A stretch of DNA of 64,000 nt from Polyangiaceae bacterium (GCA_025936045.1 JAICUB010000008.1:1-64000), one strand, 5' to 3'; shown: positions 44,463-53,047, numbered from the stretch's first letter. A program made the numbers and translations. Notes: generated by a model from the letters alone, not told the origin.

Positions 44463-45733
44463 CGCTCGGTGCCGAACTTAAGCACCATGACGTGCCGATA
44501 CGTCTCGCCCGGCTCCAGGATTACCTGGTTCTGCCAGGCCGGCACGTTGATCGCGTTCGGGAACGCCTGCGTCTCGAGGCAGAAGCCGCTGTACTGCGCG
44601 TAGCTCGTGCCTTTGCCGTGGATCGAGCCGTCCAGGAAATTGCCCGAATAAAACTGCACGCCGGGTTGATTCGACTCGACCCACATGACGCGGCCCGACT
44701 TCGGATCCTTCACCCGTGCGACGGGGCGTTGCGTGTGCGGCTCGCCGTTGACGACGTAGTTGAGATCGTACCCGATGGGCTTGCCCCCGGCCTTCTGCAG
44801 ATTGAGGCCGATCGGTTTCGCCACCTCGGTAAAGTCGTAGGGCGTGCCTTTGACCGACTTCACGACGCCGATCGGCACCAGCGGATCACCCGGGGTGTAG
44901 TGGTCCGCCCACAGCAAGAGCTCGTGATCCGTGATCGGCCCCGAGTTGTAACCCCCCAGGTTCCAATACGTGTGGTTGGCGAGGTTCACGATCGTCTTGC
45001 GATCGGTCGTCGCCTCCATCTCCACGCGTAACGCGTTCGCGTCGGTCAACGTGTAGGTCGTCTTGACCTTGACGGTGCCCGGATAGCCCTCCTCGCCGTC
45101 CTTCGAAACGTAGGTGAGCTCGAGCGCGGGCCCCTCCGGCGTTTCGAAGGGCTTCGGCTCCCAAACCACCTTGAAAAAGCCCTTGGGCCCGCCGTGCAGG
45201 TGGTGGGGCGGGTCGTTCGCCGCGAGGCGATACTCCCGGCCGTCGAGCTTGAATTTCGCGTCGCGAATGCGATTAGCGACGCGGCCTACGGTCGCGCCGA
45301 AAAACGAGGTGCCGCGCTCGTAGCTTCCGATGTCGTCCAAGCCGAGCACCACGTCGGCGAGCTTGCCGTCGCGATCGGGCACCTCGAACGACGTGAGCGT
45401 CGCCCCGAAATTCGTGATCTTCGCTTTGAGGCCGTGCGCGTTCGTGAGCGTGAACAACCAGGTGTCCTTTCCGTCGGCTTTGCCGTACGCCGCCTGCTCG
45501 ATCCCCGAGCGCTTGACCGTCGCGGGCTCCGCGGACGCGGAAGCCGGAGGCGGTGCCGGCACGGCTGACGCGCTGACGACGGCCGGTGGTGGCAACGACG
45601 GGGCTGGGCCGGGCGTTTGCGGGGCCGAGCAGGCCCCGAGCCCGGCCATGAGCAGGGCGAGCTTCAGGTTTTCTCGTTTCGCGTTCGTCCGCAAGGGTGT
45701 TCCGTCCGAAAAGGCCGATTTTAGCGTGTACAC
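44459..45733 (-). CDS. galM: Aldose 1-epimerase, lipoprotein form
   Basis: A 424-residue mutarotase. The beta-sandwich domain (about 75-420) has ITNFGATLTSFEVPDRDG, GRVANRIRDAKF, LANHTYWNLGG with the conserved catalytic-region His, and CLETQAFPNA with the catalytic Glu. It interconverts alpha and beta anomers of galactose or glucose. E. coli GalM is cytoplasmic and about 350 residues; here an N-terminal signal with the lipobox LGAC (Cys35) and a Pro/Ala/Ser linker place it in the envelope. The start is uncertain: GTG 45733 or TTG 45694, both leaving the lipobox intact. It overlaps the oxidoreductase gene by 4 bases. Confidence 0.92.
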   Translation of the reverse strand: MYTLKSAFSDGTPLRTNAKRENLKLALLMAGLGACSAPQTPGPAPSLPPPAVVSASAVPAPPPASASAEPATVKRSGIEQAAYGKADGKDTWLFTLTNAHGLKAKITNFGATLTSFEVPDRDGKLADVVLGLDDIGSYERGTSFFGATVGRVANRIRDAKFKLDGREYRLAANDPPHHLHGGPKGFFKVVWEPKPFETPEGPALELTYVSKDGEEGYPGTVKVKTTYTLTDANALRVEMEATTDRKTIVNLANHTYWNLGGYNSGPITDHELLLWADHYTPGDPLVPIGVVKSVKGTPYDFTEVAKPIGLNLQKAGGKPIGYDLNYVVNGEPHTQRPVARVKDPKSGRVMWVESNQPGVQFYSGNFLDGSIHGKGTSYAQYSGFCLETQAFPNAINVPAWQNQVILEPGETYRHVMVLKFGTER

Positions 45734-45834
45734 ACGTTGGCAGTGGCACTGCCCCCCTACATCCGTTGTGGCAGAGTGAAAGGAGTGTCTAGCTTCGAGA
45801 GGCGGGATTTCCCCCGCGGAGCGTCTGAGAACCG

Positions 45835-46740
45835 ATGATCGTCGTGATGGAAGCCGGGGTGAACGAGACCGCGATTGAGAACGTCATCGCATTTCTCGTG
45901 GGAGCGGGGTTCGACGTGCACCGTTCGAGCGGAGCGAAGCGCACGACGCTCGGGATCGTAGGCGATGTCACCGAGAACGACGCGGCCGTGGTGCGCGAGC
46001 TCGACGGCGTCTCGCAAGTCGTGCGCGTGACGGAACCGTTCCGGCTCGCGTCGCGCCGCTTTCGCCAGCGCAGCACCGTCGTCGAGGGGCCTTGGGGGCT
46101 CATCGGCGGCGAGCGGCCCTGGATCGCGATCGAGCCGATCGGCCTCGTGCCGCGGCGCGAGACTGCCTCGCGCCCGGTGCAGAGCGAGGACGATGCCGCA
46201 GGTTCCGCGCCGGAACTGCCGTACGCCGTCGCGGCGGGGCGTCCCTTCGACGCGGCCGTGACGCGCTCGCACCTCCCGCCGGACGCGCTCGGCTCGCTTG
46301 CCTGCCTGTCGCTGCACGAGCAGCCAACGTCGCCGCATTACGCGGTGCGTTTCGTCGCGCGCCCGCCGAGCGCCGGCGCGAACGCGTGGATCGGCACGGC
46401 CGAGCGCGAGCTCGAGCGCGCGGAGTGCCAAGTGGTGCTGCTCGAGCAGGGCGGCGAGTATCCGAGCGGCGCCCGTACGCTCGAAGTGGCGGCGATCGCG
46501 CGCGCCAAGCAGCGCACGCACCTGCCGATCGTCGTGGACGTGCCGATCATCGCCGAGCGCGCGCGTTACTCGGCCCCCGTCGCGTGCGCCGCGATCGCCG
46601 CCGGAGCGGACGGCATCGTGCTGCGCGCTTGGGTCGGTCGTGAAGGCGTCATTCCGCGCGTGCCCGCAACGCTTGCCTGGTCCGAAGCCGTCGCGCTCGC
46701 GGAGCGCGTGCGCGCGGTCGCCGCGGCGGTGCGCGGATGA
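45835..46740 (+). CDS. DAHP synthase-like protein lacking catalytic residues
   Basis: A 301-residue homologue of type I-beta DAHP synthase. Residues 1-75 match the N-terminal ferredoxin-like regulatory domain of the Thermotoga enzyme (MIVVMEAG, IVGDV, VVRVTEPFRLASRRF). The C-terminal half still aligns (VLLEQGG, LPIVVDVPI, AAIAAGADGIVLRA). Yet the four metal ligands of that enzyme are gone: the Cys of AGPCS is lost (EPIGL, 100-104), the His of DPSHS is lost (DVPII, 235-239), the Glu of IVEVH is Arg264 and the Asp of LSDG is missing. The KPRTSP loop is also absent. It is thus probably not a DAHP synthase. Its stop overlaps the tyrA ATG (ATGA), suggesting a regulatory or binding role in tyrosine synthesis. 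Confidence 0.82.
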   Translation: MIVVMEAGVNETAIENVIAFLVGAGFDVHRSSGAKRTTLGIVGDVTENDAAVVRELDGVSQVVRVTEPFRLASRRFRQRSTVVEGPWGLIGGERPWIAIEPIGLVPRRETASRPVQSEDDAAGSAPELPYAVAAGRPFDAAVTRSHLPPDALGSLACLSLHEQPTSPHYAVRFVARPPSAGANAWIGTAERELERAECQVVLLEQGGEYPSGARTLEVAAIARAKQRTHLPIVVDVPIIAERARYSAPVACAAIAAGADGIVLRAWVGREGVIPRVPATLAWSEAVALAERVRAVAAAVRG

Positions 46741-47567
46741 AGCTCACGGTCGTCGGCCTCGGCTTGCTCGGCGGCTCCTTCGCGCTCTCGTTGCGCGAAA
46801 TCGAGCCCGGCATCGAGGTGACGGCCGTCGATCTGCCCGAGGTGCTCGACCGTCCCGCCGCGCGGCGCGCCGCCGACGCCTTCGTTCCCGTGAACGACGA
46901 ACCGGCGGTGCGCGAGGCCGTGCGCTCGGCCGATCTCACGCTGCTCGCCGCGCCCGTCCGTCGCATCATCGCGCTCTTACCGGGGGTGCTCGCCGTCGCG
47001 CGTCTGGTCACCGATTGCGGGTCAACCAAGCGCGCCATCGCCGCTGCTGCTGCAGGCCTGCCGGGACGACGTCGCTTCGTGCTCGGTCATCCCATGGCCG
47101 GCGCGCCCGAGGGCGGCATCGAGCACGCGCGCCCCGGACTCTTTCGCGATCGGCGCTGGCTGATTTGTCCGGACGGCAGCGATCCGGACGCGGTAGACGC
47201 CGTCGAGGAGCTCGTGCAACGGCTCGGTGCCGAGCCAGTCCGTATCGACGCGTCGGCTCACGATCACGCGGTTGCGCTCACGAGCCACGCGACGCAGCTC
47301 GTCGCGAGCGCCCTCGCCGCGGTTGCACTGGAAGCCGGCGCCGAGGTGGCTGCAGGACCAGCCTTCGATGGCGCGACGCGCGTCGCCGGGGGGCCCCCGG
47401 AGATGTGGGGCGACATCCTGAGCACCAACGCGCACGACGTCGCCGACGCTCTCGCGGTGCTCGGTCGCGAGCTCGAAACGGTGCGCACAGGGCTGTCTCA
47501 GCCGGTGCCCGACATCCGTGCCGCGCTGGCTCTGCTCGCTCGTGCCCGCCGGCTGCGCCGAAAATAG
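46737..47567 (+). CDS. tyrA: Prephenate dehydrogenase (or arogenate dehydrogenase)
   Basis: A 276-residue TyrA. The NAD(P) fold begins with VVGLGLLGGSFALSL; later features are LLAAPV, VTDCGSTK, GHPMAGAPEGGIEHA with the catalytic His and ASAHDHAVALTSHATQL in the helical dimerisation domain. It converts prephenate to 4-hydroxyphenylpyruvate in tyrosine synthesis. There is no ACT domain at the C-terminus, so feedback control may come from elsewhere, possibly from the overlapping upstream DAHP synthase-like protein. ATG at 46737 within the upstream gene's last codons. Confidence 0.94.
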   Translation: MKLTVVGLGLLGGSFALSLREIEPGIEVTAVDLPEVLDRPAARRAADAFVPVNDEPAVREAVRSADLTLLAAPVRRIIALLPGVLAVARLVTDCGSTKRAIAAAAAGLPGRRRFVLGHPMAGAPEGGIEHARPGLFRDRRWLICPDGSDPDAVDAVEELVQRLGAEPVRIDASAHDHAVALTSHATQLVASALAAVALEAGAEVAAGPAFDGATRVAGGPPEMWGDILSTNAHDVADALAVLGRELETVRTGLSQPVPDIRAALALLARARRLRRK

Positions 47568-47715
47568 GCCCGCCACGCACCGAGCTATGGGTCCATGGAC
47601 GCCCAAAGTCGTCTTTGTGCCATCCTGTGCCAAGCCATGAACGGGCAGCATGAACGGAATCAGCATATTTGGTGCTCGGCTCGTGGCCCGGAATGTGCTC
47701 CAATTGGCACACCGA

Positions 47716-48339
47716 ATGCGCCGGCCCCTCACTCTGATGCTGCTCCTTGCAGCGGCTTCCCCGGCCGGGTGCTTCTTGAATCCATTTCCGGAGCTACCCG
47801 ACCACGGACTCGATAGCGGCCCGTCGTCCCCGTCGGCGAACATGGGCGCCGGCGGTTCGAACGGCAGCGTCGGTGACGCGAATGGCGGTTCGAGTGGCAC
47901 GACGGCGCCGTCCGGGACTGGCGGCGGCACCGCGTCCGCGACCGGCGGCACTGGCGCGGGCGGAACGATGATCGGAATTGGGACGGGCGGCTCGACCTCG
48001 ACCGGAGGCACGACCGGGGCCGCGGGAGCTCCTAGCGGCGCTGCGGGCTCGGGAACGATGACGAGCGCAGGCGGGGGTTACCCTGGAGCGAGCGGCGGCG
48101 GCTATGCGGGTGGCGGCGACGGCGGTGACGCCGGCTTTGCTGGCAACGCCGGTTCGAGCAACGCTGGTACCGGCGCCGGCGGCATGAGCGGCGCGGGCGG
48201 GGCGAGCGCCGGCGGCATGAGCGGCATGAGCGGCATCGGCGGCGAACCCGGATTCGCCGGCATGGCTGGCCGCGCCGGACACGCGGGTCACGCCGGCACG
48301 GGTGCGTCGGGACGTGGCCCGTGCTGCACCGGCTTTTGA
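47716..48339 (+). CDS. Glycine-rich lipoprotein of unknown function
   Basis: A 207-residue protein from ATG 47716, which gives MRRPLTLMLLLAAASPAGC, a standard lipoprotein signal with Cys19. An upstream in-frame ATG at 47650 would add 22 residues and bury the signal. The rest is Gly-rich (Gly with Ser, Thr, Ala, Met), and the C-terminus ends in a Cys pair (GPCCTGF). It resembles in composition the proteins at 17738 and 26746 but shares no alignable domain. Function unknown. Confidence 0.65.
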   Translation: MRRPLTLMLLLAAASPAGCFLNPFPELPDHGLDSGPSSPSANMGAGGSNGSVGDANGGSSGTTAPSGTGGGTASATGGTGAGGTMIGIGTGGSTSTGGTTGAAGAPSGAAGSGTMTSAGGGYPGASGGGYAGGGDGGDAGFAGNAGSSNAGTGAGGMSGAGGASAGGMSGMSGIGGEPGFAGMAGRAGHAGHAGTGASGRGPCCTGF

Positions 48340-48358
48340 CGCCGTGGGCGCGTTCGGC

Positions 48359-48865
48359 TCAGCCGGCTGACGGCTTCTTCGCCAGGTAGCTGTCCATCAC
48401 GTTGGCGATGAGATCCGCGAGGATCCCGTCGGCGACGCGCAAGCGGCGGCTGAGCTCTCGCGCGAGGTTCAACACGATGATCGCGTACGAGCGCACGTCA
48501 TGACGATAGAGGGAGTCGAGGTCCGCGGCGCTCACGCGAATCAGCCGGCCCGGCGCGAGCGCACGCACCGTCGCCGAACGCGGCTGGATATCCACGATGC
48601 TCATTTCCCCGAACCAATCGCCCGGGCCGAGCACGGCGACGCGAGCATCGACGGCGCCGCGACTCTTCTTCGTGACCTCCATCTCGCCCGCGAGCACGAC
48701 GTACATCGCGTTCGCTTCGTCACCCTCGCGGAAAATTGCCTCGCCGATGGTGGGCTTCACCACGGTGAGCATGCTCGCGAGAAAAACGAGCACGTCGTCG
48801 CTCAGAGCGCCGAAGAGCCCGATGTTTCGCAGATCGCTGGGTGCGATTTCGGCGGCGTCCGCCAT
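48359..48865 (-). CDS. Cyclic nucleotide-binding domain protein
   Basis: A 168-residue protein made almost only of a cNMP-binding (Crp-like) beta-barrel domain: EAIFREGDEANAMYVVLAGEMEV, VLGPGDWFGEMSIVD and QPRSATVRALAPGRL, with the GEM-x-RSA pattern at the phosphate-binding cassette. A C-terminal helix follows (about 125-165) but no helix-turn-helix DNA-binding domain, so it is not a typical transcription factor. It could sense cAMP or cGMP and bind a partner protein. It is convergent with the Gly-rich lipoprotein gene. Confidence 0.87.
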   Translation of the reverse strand: MADAAEIAPSDLRNIGLFGALSDDVLVFLASMLTVVKPTIGEAIFREGDEANAMYVVLAGEMEVTKKSRGAVDARVAVLGPGDWFGEMSIVDIQPRSATVRALAPGRLIRVSAADLDSLYRHDVRSYAIIVLNLARELSRRLRVADGILADLIANVMDSYLAKKPSAG

Positions 48866-48937
48866 GGCGGCGCCACCGTAGCATGATCGCGCGTTTCCGA
48901 AGGACGGGCCTTGGGCGCGATGCGGGCCGCGCGCGGG

Positions 48938-49717
48938 TCAATCGTGAAAGAGCGGCGGACGATTCGCGCAATAGTCGGCGACGGCGCGCTGATCTTCTTC
49001 TTCCAGGTGGGTGAAAGCGACGCCCATGCCTGCCGGCTCGTCCTCCCGCGTCCAGCGGACGGTGCCCTCGGCCGAGAGCGTCCGGTCGCCCCCGAGCGTG
49101 AAGAAGAGCGCGACCTCCGTGCCGACGGCGAGCGGCGCGTTCGTACTCACGAACACCCCGCCCGCGGAGACGTCGGCGGTCACTCCGGCGTAAAAGTTCG
49201 ACGCACTCAGCACGCCCACGTCCACCTCGATCGTCACGCGCGCTCCTGCGGTGCGCTGGTCCGCGACGCCGTCACGTTGTGCCGACGCCGCATCCGTGCG
49301 CGGCGAGCGACCTCGGTTCCCGTCGCGACGCCCCGGTGATCGTGACGCGAGCGGCGGCAACGTGCGCAGCTGGCGCTCGCGGCTGCGCACGCGCGGGTAG
49401 AGCAGCGCGAGCGCCTGTGCGACGGCGGTCACGACCGTGTCGAGCCCCGGCACGAACGTCGTGCGCGCGTGAAGCATGTCGAGCGCACGCGTGAGCGCGT
49501 CGAGCGCTCCGCGCAGCGCGTCGAGTGCCTCCACGTCCGCCGTGAGCTCGGCTTCGGCGGCGTAGAGCGCGCTGCTCGCCGTGGCGACGTGGTCGAGCAC
49601 GCTCGCCAAATCGGCGTCGCGCTCGGGGATTTTCTGCAATGTCGCGAGCGCCGTGGTCAGTAGCTCGCGCGCCCGGTGAACGGGATCCGAGCTCGGCTGT
49701 CGCGGATTAGCGCTCAC
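48938..49717 (-). CDS. PilZ-domain protein (myxobacterial type)
   Basis: A 259-residue protein. Residues about 10-120 are helical with heptad-like Leu/Ala and may form a coiled coil. The C-terminal PilZ domain (about 160-255) has VTIEVDVGVLSASNFYAGVTADVSAGGVFV with the DxSxGG element, and VRWTREDEPAGMGVAFTHL, typical of a PilZ subgroup numerous in myxobacteria. The RxxxR c-di-GMP motif is imperfect (RTAGAR), so binding is uncertain. The GTG at 49717 overlaps the GNAT stop (GTGA), which fixes the start against a longer open frame. Confidence 0.85.
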   Translation of the reverse strand: MSANPRQPSSDPVHRARELLTTALATLQKIPERDADLASVLDHVATASSALYAAEAELTADVEALDALRGALDALTRALDMLHARTTFVPGLDTVVTAVAQALALLYPRVRSRERQLRTLPPLASRSPGRRDGNRGRSPRTDAASAQRDGVADQRTAGARVTIEVDVGVLSASNFYAGVTADVSAGGVFVSTNAPLAVGTEVALFFTLGGDRTLSAEGTVRWTREDEPAGMGVAFTHLEEEDQRAVADYCANRPPLFHD

Positions 49718-50151
49718 AGGTTCTTGTGAAAGACGATGCGTGGCCGCGCAGGCCCCGCGTAATCCTCGACGTACGTCACGCTCCAGCCGGTCGCCTTGTG
49801 GAACGCGATGGACCCTTCGTTCCCTACCGTCGTGATCGCCTTGAGGCGCGTGCAGTTCGCGGTGCGCGAGTCCTCTTCGAACGTCTGGTAGAGCACCTTG
49901 CCGACGCCGCGGCGGCGATAGTCCGGATGAATGCCGACGAGGTGGACGTAGCCGGTTTTCGGCGGTCCCGGCGCGACGAAGCCGAGTAAGAAGCCGACGA
50001 GAATGCCGTCGTGCTCCACGACGCGCGCCATCGAGCCGAGCTCGTAAAAGAAGATCGGGTGCGCCAGCGCCGTCGTGGGACCGCCCCACCAGCGGTCGAT
50101 GATCTGAACGATGTGGTCGTAGTCCTGCTTACCGAGCGGGCGGGTGATCAT
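49714..50151 (-). CDS. GNAT-family N-acetyltransferase
   Basis: A 145-residue protein with the GNAT fold: ITRPLGKQDYDHIVQII at the start, GFLLGFVAPG, then the acetyl-CoA-binding motif VHLVGIHPDYRRRGVGKVLY (motif A with RRRGVG) and a C-terminal AITTVGNEGSIAFHKATGW. It transfers an acetyl group to an unknown amine. Its gene overlaps the PilZ gene by 4 bases, which suggests coupled expression. Confidence 0.9.
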   Translation of the reverse strand: MITRPLGKQDYDHIVQIIDRWWGGPTTALAHPIFFYELGSMARVVEHDGILVGFLLGFVAPGPPKTGYVHLVGIHPDYRRRGVGKVLYQTFEEDSRTANCTRLKAITTVGNEGSIAFHKATGWSVTYVEDYAGPARPRIVFHKNL

Positions 50152-50280
50152 GGTTGCGGGAGAGCGAACGGGGAGAGTCAGAGCTTAACACTTCCGCCCG
50201 GGTGCGTAACCCGCGAGCGCCGCAAGTGACGAACGTGGACGAGCTGGCGCGAGCCCCCGACCTCAGGTAATCGAAGATGC

Positions 50281-50940
50281 GTGAATGTGGTGCGGATTGC
50301 CCCTTCGATTCTGAGCGCGGACCTCGGACGCCTGGCCGATGAAGTGCGCGCGGCAGAGGCCGCCGGCGCCGATTGGATCCACGTGGACGTGATGGACGGG
50401 CGTTTCGTGCCGAACATCACGTTCGGGCCGGCGATCGTACGCGCCGTGCGCGCTGCAACGAAGCTGCCGATCGACGTGCATCTCATGGTCGTCGAGCCGG
50501 AGCGACATCTCGAAGAGTTCGCCGCTGCCGGCGCCGACGGGCTCAGTGTGCACGTCGAAGCGAGCACGCACTTGCAGCGTACGCTCCACGCCATCCGTCA
50601 GCTCGGCAAGCGCGCCGGCGTTGTACTGAATCCGCACACACCCGAGGAGAACCTGCGCTGGGTGCTCGAGGATTTCGATTTGGTCCTCGTGATGACGGTC
50701 AATCCCGGCTTCGGCGGCCAAGCATTTCTTCCCGCGATGGTGCCGAAAATCCGGCGCGTGCGTGAGCTCATCGATCAGGCAAAACACCCGATCGAGCTCG
50801 AAGTGGACGGTGGAATCGCGCCGGATACGGTTCGAACCGTGGTCGAAGCCGGCGCGCGTGTGCTCGTCGCCGGACACTCCATTTTCGATCAGCCCGATCG
50901 TGCTGCTGCGATTCGAGCGCTGCGCGCGGCGGCAGCTTGA
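50281..50940 (+). CDS. rpe: Ribulose-phosphate 3-epimerase
   Basis: A 219-residue TIM-barrel enzyme that interconverts ribulose 5-phosphate and xylulose 5-phosphate. Family motifs are RIAPSILSADLGRL, DWIHVDVMDGRFVPN with metal residues His34 and Asp36, VHLMVVEPE, VMTVNPGFGGQ (phosphate loop) and LEVDGGI. The GTG at 50281 begins the conserved N-terminus. The following lipoprotein gene overlaps its stop by TTGA. Confidence 0.96.
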   Translation: MNVVRIAPSILSADLGRLADEVRAAEAAGADWIHVDVMDGRFVPNITFGPAIVRAVRAATKLPIDVHLMVVEPERHLEEFAAAGADGLSVHVEASTHLQRTLHAIRQLGKRAGVVLNPHTPEENLRWVLEDFDLVLVMTVNPGFGGQAFLPAMVPKIRRVRELIDQAKHPIELEVDGGIAPDTVRTVVEAGARVLVAGHSIFDQPDRAAAIRALRAAAA

Positions 50941-52346
50941 GGCAGGCTGCGCTTCTAGCCGCGTTCGCGGGCCTGCTCGGCGCGTGCGCGACGAAGCCTG
51001 CCGCTGCCCCCGCCGCCCCGCTTACCGCCCCCGCTGCGCCGCCGTCGGCACCGGCGCCGCACGCTGTCGCGTCCGCTTCGGCACCGCGTCACGACCAGGG
51101 GCAGGCCATCGTCGACGCGACACTGAAACAAGTTGCCGCCGCCCGCATGCTCGCCCCGACCGGCGGCGTGCGGAGCGAGGTGATCGGTCGCGCCGAGCTC
51201 CTCGAACGCATGAAGAAGGAGCTTGCCGAGGATCTCGAACCGGAGCTGCTCGAGGGCTCGACCGAGCTCCTGTTCGCGCTCGGCGCCGCTCCCGCGGACC
51301 TCGACTACCTCGGCAGCATGCTGACTCTGCTCGGGACGCAGCTCGCCGGTTTCTACGATCCGAGTGAGAAGGAAATGGTGCTGCTCGACGACCTCGGCAT
51401 GGAGGCGCAGCAGGCGACGCTCTGGCACGAGCTCGTTCACGCTTTGCAAGATCAGCATTACGACCTAAAGCCGCTGATGAAATGGCAGGCGGGTCGTGGT
51501 GACGCTCTGTCGGCGGTTCAGGCGCTCGCCGAGGGCGACGCCACCAGCGCGATGATGGACCTCATGCTCTTGCCACGCGGGCAGACGGCACTCGACGTGC
51601 CGGAAGGCATGCTCGCGGGCAGCCTCGGCCTGATGGAAGCGATGCCCGAGATCGCCCCGGTTCCACGGATTTTGAAGCGCTCCATCGTCGCGCCCTACGT
51701 CGCCGGGCTCGCGTTCGTGCATGCGCGCCGGCGCGCGGGAGGCTGGCAAGCCGTGGATGGCGCCTGGCGGGATTTGCCGACCACGAGCGAACAAATTCTC
51801 CACCCCGACAAATACGCCGCGCACGAGCCCGCCGAGGTCGTACCGGTCCCCCCGGCGCCGCCAGGTGGCCCCGATCACGTCATCTATCGCGACGTTCTCG
51901 GAGAGGAGACGCTTCGCATCGCGTTCGAGGAGTGGGTGCCGCGCGTGACGGCGGCGGAAGCAGCGGCGGGCTGGGGTGGCGACAACGTCGCGGTGTTCGC
52001 CGACGGCGACCGCCGGGCTGTCGGGCTTCGGCTGCGTTATGATGACGAGGCGCACGCCAAGCGTGGTTTCGAAGCGGTGGCCCGCGGCGCACTCCAGGCC
52101 GAGTCCGACGTGGCGAGCGGCGACAAGCCCCCGCCGAGCGTGCCGGTAGGTCAGGCGCTCGCTGCCGTGCGCAAAGGCTCGGTGTGCCAGGTACGCGGTC
52201 ACCGCGGTCCGTTTGCCGCGGTGTGGCGGGGGCGCGACCTCGGTGTCGCGCTCGGGCCGTATCAGCGTGCCGGGTCCGCAACGCAGTCACGGTCCGATTG
52301 CGCTTCGGCACTCGGCTGGGCCGAGAGCATCGTTCGGGCGCAGTGA
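50937..52346 (+). CDS. HEXXH putative metalloprotease lipoprotein
   Basis: A 469-residue protein. The TTG start at 50937 overlaps the rpe stop and gives a signal with the lipobox LGAC (Cys17), then a Pro/Ala linker (about 20-50). Residues 164-168 are HELVH, followed by ALQDQHYDL, and Glu199 in ALAEGDATS is a plausible third zinc ligand, as in gluzincin-like peptidases. The C-terminal half has a soluble alpha/beta region with two distant Cys. I do not recognise a named family. Coupling to rpe by a 4-base overlap probably reflects expression, not shared chemistry. Confidence 0.75.
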   Translation: MRQAALLAAFAGLLGACATKPAAAPAAPLTAPAAPPSAPAPHAVASASAPRHDQGQAIVDATLKQVAAARMLAPTGGVRSEVIGRAELLERMKKELAEDLEPELLEGSTELLFALGAAPADLDYLGSMLTLLGTQLAGFYDPSEKEMVLLDDLGMEAQQATLWHELVHALQDQHYDLKPLMKWQAGRGDALSAVQALAEGDATSAMMDLMLLPRGQTALDVPEGMLAGSLGLMEAMPEIAPVPRILKRSIVAPYVAGLAFVHARRRAGGWQAVDGAWRDLPTTSEQILHPDKYAAHEPAEVVPVPPAPPGGPDHVIYRDVLGEETLRIAFEEWVPRVTAAEAAAGWGGDNVAVFADGDRRAVGLRLRYDDEAHAKRGFEAVARGALQAESDVASGDKPPPSVPVGQALAAVRKGSVCQVRGHRGPFAAVWRGRDLGVALGPYQRAGSATQSRSDCASALGWAESIVRAQ

Positions 52347-52522
52347 GCCGTGAATGCCGGAATTGCAGAGGTTCGGCGCGCGAACGTAAGCGTCCGGTCG
52401 GCCGGCTGTGCGCGTGGAGGGCCGCCAGGGGCTGCGATGGAATGAAACCTGCTTAGGGACTTCTGCGCCGCGGCGAAACCTTTTGGTCTGCCCGCGCGTT
52501 TGAAGGAAAGCAGGATCGAACC

Positions 52523-53023
52523 GTGACCGTCCGACGCCCCAAAGCCCGACCCCGCAGCGCCGGCCCCGCCGGCGTCTCATGGGTTGCCCTCGTGGCGGCG
52601 ACGACGCTCGGCATCGGTGGCGTCCAACGGGTTCGGGCTGCCGTGAGCGCTGACCCGCGTGAGCTCGGCCACTCGCGAGACGGCTATCGCCTGATCGTAC
52701 AGTCCTACGCTGCCTCGAGCCTAGGGTCCGGGCAGTTGCCTGGGGGACGTGCCCGCCCGCTGGCTTCCACTCAGCGCGCCATCACGCCGGAGCAGCTCGC
52801 TCGCGGCATTTCGGTCGACATGTTGGGCCTCGAGCAATCGCCGACGCCTGCGCCCGAAACCCCCGTCATCGTCGCGTGGGTCGAGCAAGGTCGTGCCGAT
52901 CTCGATTTCGACGGATTGCAGGCGCGCCCTGCCGCGGACGCCTTCTACGGCGTTGCTACGACCGGGCCGTCCGCGCCTGCCACTGGTACGCCCGTCGTGC
53001 TCAAACGCCGCGTTACGGGCTGA
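52523..53023 (+). CDS. Small exported protein of unknown function
   Basis: A 166-residue protein, GTG start. The basic N-terminus and the hydrophobic stretch SWVALVAATTLGIGGVQ look like a signal or anchor, with a possible cleavage after VRA. The rest has no recognised domain; ITPEQLARGISVDMLGLEQ and TPVIVAWVEQGRADLDFDG look like parts of a small folded domain. It is convergent with the transglutaminase-like gene, with 24 bases between the two stops. Confidence 0.55.
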   Translation: MTVRRPKARPRSAGPAGVSWVALVAATTLGIGGVQRVRAAVSADPRELGHSRDGYRLIVQSYAASSLGSGQLPGGRARPLASTQRAITPEQLARGISVDMLGLEQSPTPAPETPVIVAWVEQGRADLDFDGLQARPAADAFYGVATTGPSAPATGTPVVLKRRVTG

Positions 53024-53047
53024 AATCGAGCGGCTTCACGCGTACGC

